From an uncultured Saprospiraceae bacterium (GTDB lineage Bacteria; Bacteroidota; Bacteroidia; Chitinophagales; Saprospiraceae), in NCBI GenBank assembly GCA_937995755.1, contig CALKJD010000110.1, positions 16,313 through 80,312 of the forward strand: a stretch of DNA of 64,000 nt. The letters are read 5' to 3'. Both the position numbers and the translations under genes were made by a program. Each line of letters starts with the position of its first letter. The first letter of the stretch is position 1. The notes under the pieces were generated by a model. It was not told where the DNA came from. It searched no databases and saw nothing but the letters and a program-made list of their open reading frames with translations. Below are positions 44,965-56,900 of the stretch, piece after piece.

Positions 44965-47900
44965 ATGAATTATCCATTATTCGGATTACCTAAATTTGTT
45001 TCTTCCCCAGCAAATTTTATCATTTGTACATTATTGTTTTTGACCTGCTCAATTCATAGCAGCAATGCCCAACAATGTCCAACCGCTCAAGAATCTTGCG
45101 CCTTTGAGGCCTACGGTGTAAATAATAGCGATGGCAATTTTGTTGGAGTAGATCCACTTACAGGTGCTCAAACTGCTATAGCTCCTATATCAGCACCCAA
45201 TGGTGGCTTTATAGGAGGAGGAGAAGTAATTGAAGGTGTATATTATTTCACATCAGACGGCAGTATATTCTCGACTAATCTAGTTACAGGCGAAGTCTGT
45301 ACAACTGCGATAGTGTCAGGATGTGCTAGTGGAAGTATGACATCATTAGAAGTAGATCCTACAACAGGTATACTTTATGGACTTGAAGTAAGCTGTGGTG
45401 TAAGTACACAACTATTACAAATAGACTTAACTATGGGAACTTGCTCTACTGTAGGTGTTCCTAATACGTCAGTGACTTGTGGTATCAGTTTGATTATCGA
45501 CGAGACAGGACAGGCATACATTATTGATATAGTCGGTGATGATATTACGCCTATCGATTTGGCCACAGGTGCGAGTACTGGACCAGGATTACCTTTAGGA
45601 TTAGATTTAAATTTTGGTCAGGATTATGATTTTGACTGTCCATCTGGAGGAATGGTTTTCGGATTCTTATATGATAACGGTGCAGGGGTGACTAAGTATG
45701 TAAGTATTGATCCACTCACAGGTACAGTTACAGAGCTTGATAATTTAGGGGCTACGCAACTCGCAAGTTTTGCATTTTGTAATAGTGCAGATCCGTGTGC
45801 AAATGACACAGAAGCGCCTACAGTTACAGGCTGTGAGGGTATACCAACTGCCAATTATGTAATAGAAACATATGCATTTGACTATATAGATATCTCAGCA
45901 ACAGGAACAAGAGTAGCCTCAGGAGATGATGTGTCATCAATCAATTCAGAATTGAATATGCCAGTAAGTTTAGGTACTCCATTTGCGCTGTACGATATGA
46001 CTTATGCTGAATTAGTGCCATCTACAAATGGATATATCTCTACAGATGTAACAGATGGTGGTGGTGATTTGAGTAATGATTGCCCATTGCCAGATGATCC
46101 ATCTACTGGAGGAGGAGCGAGATTATACCCACTACATGATGATTTAGATATCAATCTTGGGTCAGATCCTACCGCTGGTGTTTTTTACCAATACTTTGCA
46201 AGTTCGCCAGTTCCTTCACCAAGTGGTGCTACAGTAGGAGTAAGCGTATTCCAGTGGAGAGCAGATCATTTTCCAGATGCAATGACAATAGATTTAGATT
46301 TCGAAGCCTTATTGTTTGACAATGGCGAAATTGTATATCAATATGCAATGATAGGTGGAGAAATGGGTTCAGGCGCAACAGTAGGAATGCAATCAATGGA
46401 AGATGCAATGCCATTTTTAGCAACAACGATATCATGTAATACAGCAGGATCTGTAGTAGCAAATACAGCAGTAGCACTAGTGCCATTTATGCCAAGTGGA
46501 GCAGGTGCAATACCAAATGATCTAGGACTATGCGGAGCAACGGTTACTTTAGAAAACCCTGAGTTTAGTGATAATTGTGATTTTGTAATCACGAATGATT
46601 TAACAGGATCAGAAGACCTTATAGGATTTTTACCAGTAGGTGCAACGAATGTAACGTTTACGGCTACAGATGGTAATGGTAATACAGCTGTTTGTAGTGA
46701 GCAAATAGTAGTAGCAGATACAGAAGGACCAGTACTAGATTGTCCTGAGGCAATAATTGTAAATTTAGAAGCAGGTGAATGTTCTGAGATAATTAGTTTC
46801 GCGGCTTCAGCAACAGATAACTGTAATTCTATAGATGAAATTACAATTGTACAAACAGAAGGAACACTTTCAGGTGAAATCTTCGAACCAGGAATCACTA
46901 CTATCACATTTGTCGCTACAGATCTAAACGGCAATTCATCAGAATGTTCATTTGATGTGAATCTTGTTTCATACAGCGGTCCAGTACTTACGGCATTGGC
47001 ATGTAATGATGATGTTAATATATCTGTAGATGACGCATGTAGTATAGAGTTCAACGCAGATATGTTCTTAGAAGGAGGACCTTATGCTTGTTATGATAAC
47101 TATATAGTATCAATTAGACCTTTTGGAAATGAAACGCAAGAATATGTGCCAGTAGGGCCACAAGATTTCTCTTCAGCTTTAGGCACACATGAATTTGTAG
47201 TAACGGCTCCAGACGGTAATAGCTGTTGGGGTGAATTTACTGTAGAAGATAAATTAGGACCAGCAATTACAGTTGGAGATGTGACTGTTTCTTGTATTGA
47301 TCCTTCAGTTGATCTTCCAGTAGATGCTGATGATAACTGTGGCAATGTAACTGTAGTCTGTTCAGATGTAACTGTACCAGGAACATGTGAAACCGGTATA
47401 GATAGAATCATAACACGTACATGTGTAGCTACTGACCAAAACGGTAGAACTTCTACTGCAACAGGAACAATCACTATAACAACAATCGGAACTGGTGATA
47501 TCACAGCGCCAATAACTCCTGTACTACTTCCATGTGGTACGGGTACAAGTCCAGAGGAGATCACGGAATACTTTAATGATAAAATAGATACGGATGGAGA
47601 TGGATTTCCTGATACGGAGATCAATCCAACGAATCCATCAGGACCGAATTGTCCAAGTGCAGAAAATTTTGAAAGAAATGAAGGTATCGTATTTGGATAC
47701 TTTAATTATCCAGCGGTAGGATGTGATGGTAATGTTTATCCACAGCAAGTTGATAATAATGTATGTAAGCTTTATACTTCTTACTCGGATCAAGAAATTC
47801 CAGCATGTGCACCAGGGTGTAACGGTAACGTTAAGGTCATTAGAACATGGACTGTATTAGACTGGTGTACTCCAGATGCTACTCCTTTCACTTTTGTACA

Positions 47901-50900
47901 GATCATCAAAGCAGTAGATACAGAAGCACCAACAATGGAATTAGCTGATGATTTTGGAGTGAGTGTAAATCCTTGGAATTGCTTAGGAGACTTTAGCCTT
48001 CCAGCACCAAAGCTACTACACGATCTATGTACAGCAGATATTTCTTATTCAGTAAGTGGACCAGCAGGAACTACATTGCTCGCACCCAATACAGTAAGTA
48101 ATCCAAGTGATAATTGGATCGTATTTGGAGCCCCTAAAGGTCTAGCAGTATTTACTTATGTAGCAGCAGATTGTTGTGGTAATACGACAAGCGAAGAACT
48201 TACGGTCAATGTATATGACACGACTCCTCCTACACCAGTAGCGAAAGAAAATATAATACTGAACTTAACGACTAATGGACAGCCTGATGAAAATGGCAAC
48301 GCACAAGGTTTTGCGAAGTTATATAACACATCAGTGAATAATGGATCTTATGACGGTTGTAGTAATGTACGAATCGAGATCAGAAGAGAAGAAAGTCCAG
48401 TAGCATGTGGATACACTGGAAACAGTACTTATGCAACTAATGATGACTTTCCAGATGCAGGAGATACTAATCCAACGAGAGCGGATTACGATCCAGATAA
48501 CGGAGAGTATGTTAAATTCTGTTGTGCAGATATCACAGATGTAGATCCAGTAACTGGAGTTGAATTTGGATTGGTACCAGTAAGAATGAGAGTATTCGAT
48601 GATGGAAATATGAACGGAATATTTGGAGACTGGATAGATACAGATAACGATGGCGTTAAAGATGCAGGTGAATACGATAACTACAATGAGACATGGGTAA
48701 CTGTGCGAGTAGAAGGGAAAACAATTGCAAGTATAGTTTGTCCACCAGATGTAACTTTAGCTTGTGATATGGATTATACAGATCCAGCAATGATAGGAAC
48801 CGCTACGTCATTAGCTTTATGTGGTAGCGAATCAGTAGAGGTAACATTCAATCCACAATTAGATGCCTGTGGAGTTGGGTTTGTAATAGCTACATACACA
48901 GTTGTAGGATCGACAAATCCAGTGATATCATGTAATCAACGTATCGATGTTGAAAACCCATATCCAGCATTTGATCCTACAGGAATTAACTTTCCACGTG
49001 ACTTACCTACTAACGCTACTGCACAGATATCATGTACTGATGACATCACATACGCTGCACCGACATGGACAGCAGGCGCATGTGACTTTATTGGATATAC
49101 AGAAGATGTAGATACTTTTTTCTTTGAAGTAGATCCAGTAACTGGAGTAACCAATAATGCTTGTTTTAAAATCTTAAGAAGATTCACAGTGATCGATTGG
49201 TGTGTATATGATGCCACTAACGGACAAGATGGATTATATTATGGATCACAAACGATCAAAATTACTGACAGAGATGCACCAGTTCTTAATAACTGTGATC
49301 CAGTAATGTTTGCAGTAGATGATAATAATGATGCAAACAATAATGGTAACATATGTGAGAGACTGAGTGTAGTGCTTACCAATAATGCTACGGATGCAGG
49401 CAACTGTGCTAGTGATTGGTTGAAATGGCAAGTGTTCGTTGATACTTGGGGAGATAATGTTATCGACTATGAGTATAGCTCATTCTTACCGACTAATGAT
49501 AGTAATATCAATAATGATACTAATGGTAATGGAATCAATGATAGATATTTAGCGCCTACATCAAGTGGAGAGGATGTATCTATTACGGTTGTGGAAGCTA
49601 TAGAGTCAAGCATGTTTAATCATGTAGTAACATGGAAAGTAACAGATGGCTGTGGAAATGTAGCATCATGTACGACTACTTTTATGGTAGTAGACAAGAA
49701 GGCTCCGACTCCGTATTGTATTAGCGTTCATACAGCATTAATGGCTGACCCTGATGGTGACGGACCACTTATGCCTATGGTTGAATTATGGGCAAAAGAT
49801 TTTGATAAAGGTGCTTATGATAATTGTACAGAACAAGAAGATTTAATTTTCACTTTTGGTGATTCTTTCCCTGTTTTAACCTTACTTGATCAGGCACATT
49901 ACTTCAAAGGTGAGGGTCAGTTAGCAACAGAAGCTGAGTATCTTGCCGGTACAGCGCAATATTGGGATCCAGTAGCGCAAACCGCTGGAATGGTATTCGA
50001 CTGTAATGATAGACCGTCTGTGAATATTATAATTACGGTTACTGATGAAAAAGGAAACTCAGATTCATGTCTAGTATTCTTAGGAATAATCGATAATAAT
50101 GATGACTGTGAAAATGCAGGATCAAGAGCTGATATTGAAGGTCTTATTTCTACAGCTAGTGGAGAATTTGTGCCAGGAACACAGGTAAATCTAGATGCAT
50201 TATTACCGGAGTATCCTAGATCAACTGAAGTTGTAGATGGCGCATTTGCATTTACTAACAATGATTTATTTGTAGATTATGAAATAACAGCTTCGCTTAA
50301 TGATAATCCAGCAAATGGAGTAAGTACACTTGATTTAGTATTAATCCAAAGGCATATTGTTGGTTTCGCTGAATTAGATTCTCCGTATAAAGCAATAGCG
50401 GCGGATATTTCTAATGATGAGAAAATATCAGCGATAGATGTTATTGAATTACGAAAAGTAATTTTAGGTGTTCAAGATGAATTTAATAATGTAGATAGCT
50501 GGAGATTTGTAGATGCAGCACAAGACTTTGCAGATATAGTTAGCCCATGGCCAATAGATTACTCTGTAGATGTAGATGAATTAGAGTCTAACATCAGTTC
50601 TGCTAATATGGTAGCGGTGAAAATGGGTGATGTTAATGGTACTTATTCTGCTCTTAATAATACTCAGTCTACTGATGTCAGATCAACTAATGCAGTGACA
50701 TTAAGTATAGTAGAGGAGACACTTAATATAGGTGATCAAGAAAGAATAAATATTACAAATGATTCGCAGATTGCTACTCAGGGTATACAGATGACTATCG
50801 AGTTTAATGGCGCATTACCAAGAGCAATAGAATCTTCTTTAGCAGGTTTTGGTGATTCTAACTATAGCATCAATGGGAATTTAATATCTCTTAGTTGGAA

Positions 50901-51366
50901 TTCAAATGCATTACAAACGATAGAGGCTGGAGATGTACTATTTACAATTGTTACAGATGTGGAGTCTACTATATCTACAAGCGATGTAGTTACTATCTCC
51001 GATAGAAAATTAAGATCTGAGGTGTATGTAGGAGAGTCGCTTGAGATTAATAATATTGAGTTAGTAGTAAGAGACGATACTGGTTCTCAAATAGAAGTAG
51101 CAACTCAGACGCTTCTTCAAAATGAGCCGAATCCATTTACTCATGAAACTACGATTTCATACTACTTAAGTAATACCGAGTCTACAGCTGTAATTAGTAT
51201 AATGGATGTTATGGGCAAAGTAATTTATTCACAAAATGTAAATGCCGATAAGGGGTGGAATACTCATACTATATCACAATCAGATCTTTCGGCTAGTGGA
51301 GTATATTACTACCAGTTGAATGCAGGAAATTATAGTGAAAAGAAGAGTATGATACTGGTTAAATAG
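44965..51366 (+). CDS. giant T9SS-exported protein with HYR-like and dockerin-like modules
   Basis: 2133 residues. The N-terminal signal is long (LLFLTCSIHSSNAQ). Residues about 45-285 form a propeller-like region (GVDPLTGAQTAI, IDPLTGTVTELDN). About 510-700 are HYR-type domains (VTFTATDGNGNTAVCSEQIV, ITFVATDLNGNSSECSFDV), and further Cys-rich Ig-like modules follow. Residues about 1780-1845 look like a dockerin pair (GVSTLDLVLIQRHIVG, DISNDEKISAIDVIELRKVI). The last 85 residues are a type A sorting domain (LLQNEPNPFTHETTISYYLS, then GVYYYQLNAGNYSEKKSMIL). It is therefore exported by Sec, then the T9SS, and displayed or released. The function is probably adhesive or structural. A strong terminator follows. 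Confidence 0.88.
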   Translation: MNYPLFGLPKFVSSPANFIICTLLFLTCSIHSSNAQQCPTAQESCAFEAYGVNNSDGNFVGVDPLTGAQTAIAPISAPNGGFIGGGEVIEGVYYFTSDGSIFSTNLVTGEVCTTAIVSGCASGSMTSLEVDPTTGILYGLEVSCGVSTQLLQIDLTMGTCSTVGVPNTSVTCGISLIIDETGQAYIIDIVGDDITPIDLATGASTGPGLPLGLDLNFGQDYDFDCPSGGMVFGFLYDNGAGVTKYVSIDPLTGTVTELDNLGATQLASFAFCNSADPCANDTEAPTVTGCEGIPTANYVIETYAFDYIDISATGTRVASGDDVSSINSELNMPVSLGTPFALYDMTYAELVPSTNGYISTDVTDGGGDLSNDCPLPDDPSTGGGARLYPLHDDLDINLGSDPTAGVFYQYFASSPVPSPSGATVGVSVFQWRADHFPDAMTIDLDFEALLFDNGEIVYQYAMIGGEMGSGATVGMQSMEDAMPFLATTISCNTAGSVVANTAVALVPFMPSGAGAIPNDLGLCGATVTLENPEFSDNCDFVITNDLTGSEDLIGFLPVGATNVTFTATDGNGNTAVCSEQIVVADTEGPVLDCPEAIIVNLEAGECSEIISFAASATDNCNSIDEITIVQTEGTLSGEIFEPGITTITFVATDLNGNSSECSFDVNLVSYSGPVLTALACNDDVNISVDDACSIEFNADMFLEGGPYACYDNYIVSIRPFGNETQEYVPVGPQDFSSALGTHEFVVTAPDGNSCWGEFTVEDKLGPAITVGDVTVSCIDPSVDLPVDADDNCGNVTVVCSDVTVPGTCETGIDRIITRTCVATDQNGRTSTATGTITITTIGTGDITAPITPVLLPCGTGTSPEEITEYFNDKIDTDGDGFPDTEINPTNPSGPNCPSAENFERNEGIVFGYFNYPAVGCDGNVYPQQVDNNVCKLYTSYSDQEIPACAPGCNGNVKVIRTWTVLDWCTPDATPFTFVQIIKAVDTEAPTMELADDFGVSVNPWNCLGDFSLPAPKLLHDLCTADISYSVSGPAGTTLLAPNTVSNPSDNWIVFGAPKGLAVFTYVAADCCGNTTSEELTVNVYDTTPPTPVAKENIILNLTTNGQPDENGNAQGFAKLYNTSVNNGSYDGCSNVRIEIRREESPVACGYTGNSTYATNDDFPDAGDTNPTRADYDPDNGEYVKFCCADITDVDPVTGVEFGLVPVRMRVFDDGNMNGIFGDWIDTDNDGVKDAGEYDNYNETWVTVRVEGKTIASIVCPPDVTLACDMDYTDPAMIGTATSLALCGSESVEVTFNPQLDACGVGFVIATYTVVGSTNPVISCNQRIDVENPYPAFDPTGINFPRDLPTNATAQISCTDDITYAAPTWTAGACDFIGYTEDVDTFFFEVDPVTGVTNNACFKILRRFTVIDWCVYDATNGQDGLYYGSQTIKITDRDAPVLNNCDPVMFAVDDNNDANNNGNICERLSVVLTNNATDAGNCASDWLKWQVFVDTWGDNVIDYEYSSFLPTNDSNINNDTNGNGINDRYLAPTSSGEDVSITVVEAIESSMFNHVVTWKVTDGCGNVASCTTTFMVVDKKAPTPYCISVHTALMADPDGDGPLMPMVELWAKDFDKGAYDNCTEQEDLIFTFGDSFPVLTLLDQAHYFKGEGQLATEAEYLAGTAQYWDPVAQTAGMVFDCNDRPSVNIIITVTDEKGNSDSCLVFLGIIDNNDDCENAGSRADIEGLISTASGEFVPGTQVNLDALLPEYPRSTEVVDGAFAFTNNDLFVDYEITASLNDNPANGVSTLDLVLIQRHIVGFAELDSPYKAIAADISNDEKISAIDVIELRKVILGVQDEFNNVDSWRFVDAAQDFADIVSPWPIDYSVDVDELESNISSANMVAVKMGDVNGTYSALNNTQSTDVRSTNAVTLSIVEETLNIGDQERINITNDSQIATQGIQMTIEFNGALPRAIESSLAGFGDSNYSINGNLISLSWNSNALQTIEAGDVLFTIVTDVESTISTSDVVTISDRKLRSEVYVGESLEINNIELVVRDDTGSQIEVATQTLLQNEPNPFTHETTISYYLSNTESTAVISIMDVMGKVIYSQNVNADKGWNTHTISQSDLSASGVYYYQLNAGNYSEKKSMILVK

Positions 51367-51387
51367 TATTCGTAAAATAGAAATTGT

Positions 51388-51426
51388 AAAAGTGGCCTCA
51401 GTTGATTCTGTGGCCACTTTTTTTTT
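51388..51426 (+). terminator. intrinsic terminator of the giant T9SS protein gene
   Basis: A 10-bp stem AAAAGTGGCC / GGCCACTTTT with a 14-base loop, followed by a run of T. Confidence 0.88.
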
Positions 51427-51483
51427 GATGTAGAGACTCTTACACAAACTCTCTTATCTTAGCACCATCAAATATTTACTTCG

Positions 51484-52221
51484 ATGAGATACTTTATTAA
51501 GTTACAATATGATGGTACTAATCATCACGGATGGCAATCTCAACCTACCGATATACCTACGATTCAAGGTGATATAGAAAAAGCATTTAGTAAGATACTC
51601 AGAGAAAAAATAGAAGTAGTAGGTTGTGGACGTACTGATACCGGAGTGCACGCTAAGGATTACTATCTACATATGGATCTAGATAGATTGGATTGGAAGT
51701 TGTTTGGAAGAGTTAATCGCTTACTTTCTGATAATATAGCCTTGCTAAACTTCAAGGCAGTTGCGGCGGATGCTCATGCTCGCTTCGATGCTAGTAGTAG
51801 ATCTTATGAATACCACATCCACTTCCATAAGAATCCTTTTCTTAACGGTAGGTCTTATCTGTTTCCATACAAGAATTTTGATAGATTAAAGATGCAGGAA
51901 GCTGTTGCTATGCTTACGGAGTATACTCATTTTGATACCTTTTGTAAGTCTAATACAGACGTCATAGAGAAGGTGTGTGATATCACTCGGAGTGAGTGGG
52001 TATTCAATGAAGAGGGTGCAGTGTATTATGTGTCAGCCAATAGATTTCTGAGAGGTATGATTAGATTGATTGTAGGTATGAGTCTTCAGGTAGCAAGAGG
52101 TAAAATGGATATAGACTATGTAAAGGAGCAATTGTCTACGCAGGAGCGATTAGAGAAAGCATTAAGTGCTCCGGCTCATGGATTATACTTGTGTGATATA
52201 AAATATCCTTATATCGATTAA
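51484..52221 (+). CDS. truA: tRNA pseudouridine synthase A
   Basis: Converts uridines 38-40 of tRNA anticodon arms to pseudouridine. The 245 residues carry the catalytic segment GCGRTDTGVHAKDYY with the nucleophilic Asp, the opening YDGTNHHGWQSQP, and the tRNA-binding SANRFLRGMIRLIVGMSL. The length and end (GLYLCDIKY) fit TruA. A bidirectional terminator separates it from the convergent glyA. Confidence 0.96.
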   Translation: MRYFIKLQYDGTNHHGWQSQPTDIPTIQGDIEKAFSKILREKIEVVGCGRTDTGVHAKDYYLHMDLDRLDWKLFGRVNRLLSDNIALLNFKAVAADAHARFDASSRSYEYHIHFHKNPFLNGRSYLFPYKNFDRLKMQEAVAMLTEYTHFDTFCKSNTDVIEKVCDITRSEWVFNEEGAVYYVSANRFLRGMIRLIVGMSLQVARGKMDIDYVKEQLSTQERLEKALSAPAHGLYLCDIKYPYID

Positions 52222-52350
52222 GTAATTATCAGAGCAGGTTTCAAGTTACGAATATTGAATTTTGTCTCTCGCTCAAAATTTACAGTCGCAGTTTAATTTA
52301 GATTTATATTCATACCAACAATTACGGCAAAGAATTTATGGATGTAATAA

Positions 52351-52385
52351 AAAAGCGAATCTCAACATAGTCGAAATTCGCTTTT
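52351..52385. terminator. bidirectional terminator between truA and glyA
   Basis: A 10-bp perfect stem AAAAGCGAAT / ATTCGCTTTT with a 15-base loop. It gives T-runs on both strands. Confidence 0.85.
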
Positions 52386-52403
52386 ATCTCAAAATATTCA
52401 AGA

Positions 52404-53687
52404 TTAATCTATCTCTGGATATAAAGTATAATTTTCCATCTTTTTATTGATCTTAGATTTGATATCTGCTATATAGCTATCATTGTCTAGGTGAGTAAGA
52501 ACACCATCGATCCATTCTACGATTTCTTCGCAGTCAGATTCATTCATTCCTCTACTAGTGATTGCTGAAGTACCAATTCTGATTCCTGAAGTTACAAACG
52601 GACTTCTGCTATCGTATGGTACCATGTTTTTATTGATTGTAATATCAGCCTTAATCAATCCATTTTCGGCATCTCTTCCAGTAACATCACCTTTTGATCG
52701 TAGGTCGATTAGCATCAGATGATTATCGGTTCCGCCAGATATTACTTTGTAGGATTTATCTACAAAGGCTTGGGCCATGACTTTTGCATTTCTCATTACT
52801 TGCTCTCCATATGACTTAAAGTCATCAGATAATGCCTCTCCAAAAGCAACTGCTTTCGCCGCTATTATATGTTCGAGTGGTCCACCTTGCATTCCTGGAA
52901 ATACACCACTATTTAGTATGGATGACATTTTTATTGGTGTCCCTTTCTTTGTCGTACGGCCCCAAGGATTTACAAAGTCTTTCCCCATCATAATAATACC
53001 ACCTCTAGGTCCTCTAAGTGTCTTATGAGTTGTAGAGCTAACTATGTGGCAATGTGGCATTGGATTATTAAGTAGTCCTTTAGCAATCATTCCTGCTGGG
53101 TGTGCAATATCAGCAAGAAGTAAAGCACCTACCTCATCAGCAATAGCTCTAAATCTTGCATAATCCCAATCACGCGAGTATGCAGAAGCTCCACATATGA
53201 TTAATTTAGGTTTATGCTCTCTTGCTTGTGCAGCCACTTTGTCCATATCTATCAATCCGGAATCTTCTTCTACACCATAGAATACTGGATTGTAAACTTT
53301 ACCTGAGAAATTAACAGGTGATCCGTGAGATAAATGGCCTCCATGAGATAAATTAAAACCAAGGATAGTATCTCCTGGCTGTAAGACTGCTAAGAATACA
53401 GCAGCATTGGCTTGCGCTCCTGAATGCGGTTGAACGTTAGCGTATTCTGCTCCAAATAATTCACATAATCTATCGATGGCGATCGTCTCTACTTTATCAA
53501 CTACTTCACAACCACCGTAGTACCTTTTTCCTGGATATCCTTCAGCATATTTGTTAGTAAGGCAGCTACCCATTGTTTTCATTACTTGGTAGCTAGTGAA
53601 ATTCTCTGAAGCTATGAGTTCTATACCTTCTCGCTGTCTTTTCAATTCTTGGTTGATCAGATTGTTGATAATGGGATCTTTGATCAT
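52404..53687 (-). CDS. glyA: serine hydroxymethyltransferase
   Basis: A PLP enzyme making glycine and 5,10-methylene-tetrahydrofolate from serine. In 427 residues: the N-terminal [28 protein letters not shown], the PLP-binding Asp ([11 protein letters not shown]) and the lysine in [32 protein letters not shown] and the C-terminal [14 protein letters not shown] complete the family signature. Single gene. Confidence 0.97.
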   Translation of the reverse strand: MIKDPIINNLINQELKRQREGIELIASENFTSYQVMKTMGSCLTNKYAEGYPGKRYYGGCEVVDKVETIAIDRLCELFGAEYANVQPHSGAQANAAVFLAVLQPGDTILGFNLSHGGHLSHGSPVNFSGKVYNPVFYGVEEDSGLIDMDKVAAQAREHKPKLIICGASAYSRDWDYARFRAIADEVGALLLADIAHPAGMIAKGLLNNPMPHCHIVSSTTHKTLRGPRGGIIMMGKDFVNPWGRTTKKGTPIKMSSILNSGVFPGMQGGPLEHIIAAKAVAFGEALSDDFKSYGEQVMRNAKVMAQAFVDKSYKVISGGTDNHLMLIDLRSKGDVTGRDAENGLIKADITINKNMVPYDSRSPFVTSGIRIGTSAITSRGMNESDCEEIVEWIDGVLTHLDNDSYIADIKSKINKKMENYTLYPEID

Positions 53688-53875
53688 GGCAGTTATTTCT
53701 TGATTGTAATATTAAAAAATGTATTAAAATAAGTCCACTACAATAATAGAACTTTCGCAGATATATAAGGTAGAGTATTCGATGAAAGTGTGAACAAAAA
53801 AGCTGATAATCATTTGAAGTAATACTCAAGGACAAATGTGAGTGAAAAGCTCTTTGTTGTATTCGGTAAATGAGT

Positions 53876-53914
53876 ATAAAAAAAAGCCCTGTATCAAATT
53901 AATGATACAGGGCT
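53876..53914 (-). terminator. intrinsic terminator of the giant repeat protein
   Basis: A 12-bp stem (AGCCCTGTATCA / TGATACAGGGCT) with a 6-base loop, followed on the minus strand by a run of eight T. Confidence 0.9.
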
Positions 53915-53950
53915 CAATATGATTTAAAGTCTTAAAAAGACTATTGCATC

Positions 53951-56900
53951 TTATTGTACTCCAAGAGCTCTTAGTGTTTCCACGTCTAACTGACCTACTG
54001 GAAGTCCGTTATCTTTTTGGAATTTAACTAATGCGTTCTTAGTAGCAGCTCCGATTTGTCCATCAGCACCTGCAGATCCAACATTGTATCCTCTGCTGAT
54101 AAGAGCAGTTTGAACTCTTCTGTAAAGATCTGGAGTAACGTCACCGTCACAAACCACTTCTTTCCATTCTGTTGTTCCACCTGGCTTAACAAGTACTCTC
54201 TTGCTTATCGTTTTGTATTGAGCATCTACAGCGATTGAATTCGTAGTAGGAGCAGTAACTTTCTGATAAGTTCTAGTTTCGTATCTAGCTTCTACTGGTG
54301 CAGAAGTTGTAGTTGCAGGACTAGCAAGTTTCTTGTAAGTTCTGTTAGTGTACTTAGCTTCGATAGAGTTACTAGTAGTAGTAGCAGGGCTAGCTAACTT
54401 CTGGTAAGTTCTGTTTTCATATCTAGCAGGTACATCTACAGTAGTAGTAGTAGCAGGGCTAGCTAATTTCTGGTAAGTACGAGTTGTATACTTAGCGTCA
54501 CCAGTTGATTGGTTAGCAGTAGCGTCGTTTACTAATCTTTGGTAAGATCTAGTCTTGTACTTCTTACAGTCTCCGTTTCCACTTGTACCAGATGATACTA
54601 GTTCAACTCTTCTGTTAGTAGCTCTTCCAGATGCAGTGTTGTTATCAGCGATTGGAGAAGCTTCACCTCTACCTTCGTAAGATAATCTTGAAGCGTCAAC
54701 TCCAGCAGCAACTAGTGCATCGTATACAGCTTTCGCTCTGTTTCTAGATAGGCTTTGGTTAGCATCAGCTCCACCTTGGCTATCTGTGTGTCCTACTATT
54801 CTTGCTGTCATAGAAGCATCGCTGCTCATCATACCTGATACTCTAGTGATTTCAGATGATGATCCTCCAGTTAAGATCGCAGACCCTGATTGGAAGTTAA
54901 CGTTAAGAGTAGTTGAGTTACCACAAGCTCTTGCTTCGCTAGATGCAGCAGAAACAAGTTTTTGGTAAGTTCTAGTTGTGTATCTAGCATCACCAGTAGT
55001 AGCGTTTGCAGTTGCAGAACTAGCTAATTTTTGGTAAGATCTAGTTGTGTACTGAGGTCCACCATATACTGGCTCCATAGTAGCATCGTTAACTAACTTT
55101 TGCATAGTTACAGTAGTGTAAGATGCATCTCCAGTAGTTGCTTCTGATGTTGCATCAGCTACAAGTTTCTGGTAGTTTCTGTTAGTGTACTTAGCGTCAC
55201 CTGTAGTAGCGTTAGCAGTTGCTACGTTAGCTACTTTTTGGTAAGTTCTAGTTGTGTATTTAGCAGGTACTTCTACTACTTCTGTAGTTGCAGGAGTTAC
55301 AAGCTTTTGGAAAGTTCTACTTTCATATCTAGCAGGTACAGTTACTGATTCAGTAGATGCAGGAGTTACAAGTTTTTTGTAAGATCTTGTAGTGTACTTA
55401 GCAGGTACTTCTACAGTTGTAGTTGTAGCTGGAGTAACTAATTTTCTGTAAGATCTAGTTTCATATTTAGCAGGTACGTCTACTGATGTAGTAGTTGCAG
55501 GAGTTACAAGTTTTCTGTAAGATACAGTCTCGTAAGTTGCAGGTACTGTTGTAGATGTAGTAGTTGCAGGAGTTACTAGTTTCTTGTAAGATCTAGTTTC
55601 ATATTTAGCAGGTACTTCTACTACATTAGTTGTAGCAGGAGAAGCTAATTTTTTGTAAGATCTTGTAGTGTACTTAGCTTCTATGTCGTTAGACTGAGTA
55701 GTAGCGTCAGATACTAATTTTTGGTAAGATCTAGTTTCATATTTAGCAGGTACTTCTACTACTTCTGTTGTAGCGTCAGATACTAACTTTTGGTATGTTC
55801 TAGTCTTGTATTCAGCAGGTACTTCGATAGTCTTGATACAGTCACCGTTGTCAGTGTAACCATCATCACATCCTACTCTTACTTGCTTAGTTACAGTTCT
55901 GTACTGTGCTGGAGTCTCAACTAGACACCATACTAGACAATCGTTAGGATCTGCAGATAAACAGTTTCTATCAGCTTTTTTCTTAACCCACTTACTTGAA
56001 GTTGGAGAAGTTTCGATTTGCTCAGTTTGAGTTTCAAATTTAGCTGGTCTTGTTTCTATTCTTGTAGTTGCTTCTCTTACTAATACTTGCTCAGAGATAG
56101 TCTCATATTTAGCAGGTACAGTTCTGATAGTAGTATAAGCATCTTGTACTAATACTTGCTCAGTTACAGTTTCGTAAGTAGCTGGCTGAGTAGATAAAGA
56201 AGAACTTGCTTCTTTTACTAATACTTGCTCAGACATAGTTTCGAATTGTGCTGGTACTACAGATAGAGTAGTGTAAGCATCTTTCGCTAATACTTGCTCA
56301 GATACAGTTTCGTATACAGCAGGTACAGTCTTAAGTACTGTATATGCATCTTTCTGAAGTTTTTGCTCAGAGATAGTTTCGTATACAGCAGGTACTTTAG
56401 ATAAAGTAGTGTAAGCATCTTTCGCTAGTACTTGCTCAGTTACAGTTTCATAAACTGCAGGTACTGCTCTTAATTCAGTGTAAGCATCTTTTACTAATAC
56501 TTGCTCAGAGATAGTCTCATAAGTAGCAGGTACAACTCTTAGTGTACTGTATGCATCCTTCTTAAGGATTTGCTCAGTTACAGTTTCGTAAGTTGCAGGT
56601 ACTGCTCTTAGAGTAGTATAAGCATCTTTTACTAATACTTGCTCAGTTACAGTTTCGTAAGTTGCAGGTACTGCTCTTAATTGATCATACGCTTCAGCAA
56701 CTAATACTTGCTCAGTTACAGTTTCGAAAGAAGCAGGTACAACTCTTAAAGTTGTGTAAGCATCTTTTACTAATACTTGCTCAGATAGAGTTTCCATTTG
56801 TGCAGGTGATATAGATACTGTTGATTCTCCTTCAGAAGCTAATACTTGCTCAGTCATTGTTTCGAATGTAGCAGGAACAACTCTTACAGATGAAGCACCT

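Noticed and set aside
46338..47054. Long antisense frame (238 codons) inside the giant T9SS gene
   Set aside because: Overprinted on a well-supported coding region; Ser/Thr/Val-biased composition typical of an antisense shadow.
53593..53835. Minus-strand frame of 80 codons upstream of glyA
   Set aside because: It overlaps the glyA start in another frame and lacks any supporting feature.
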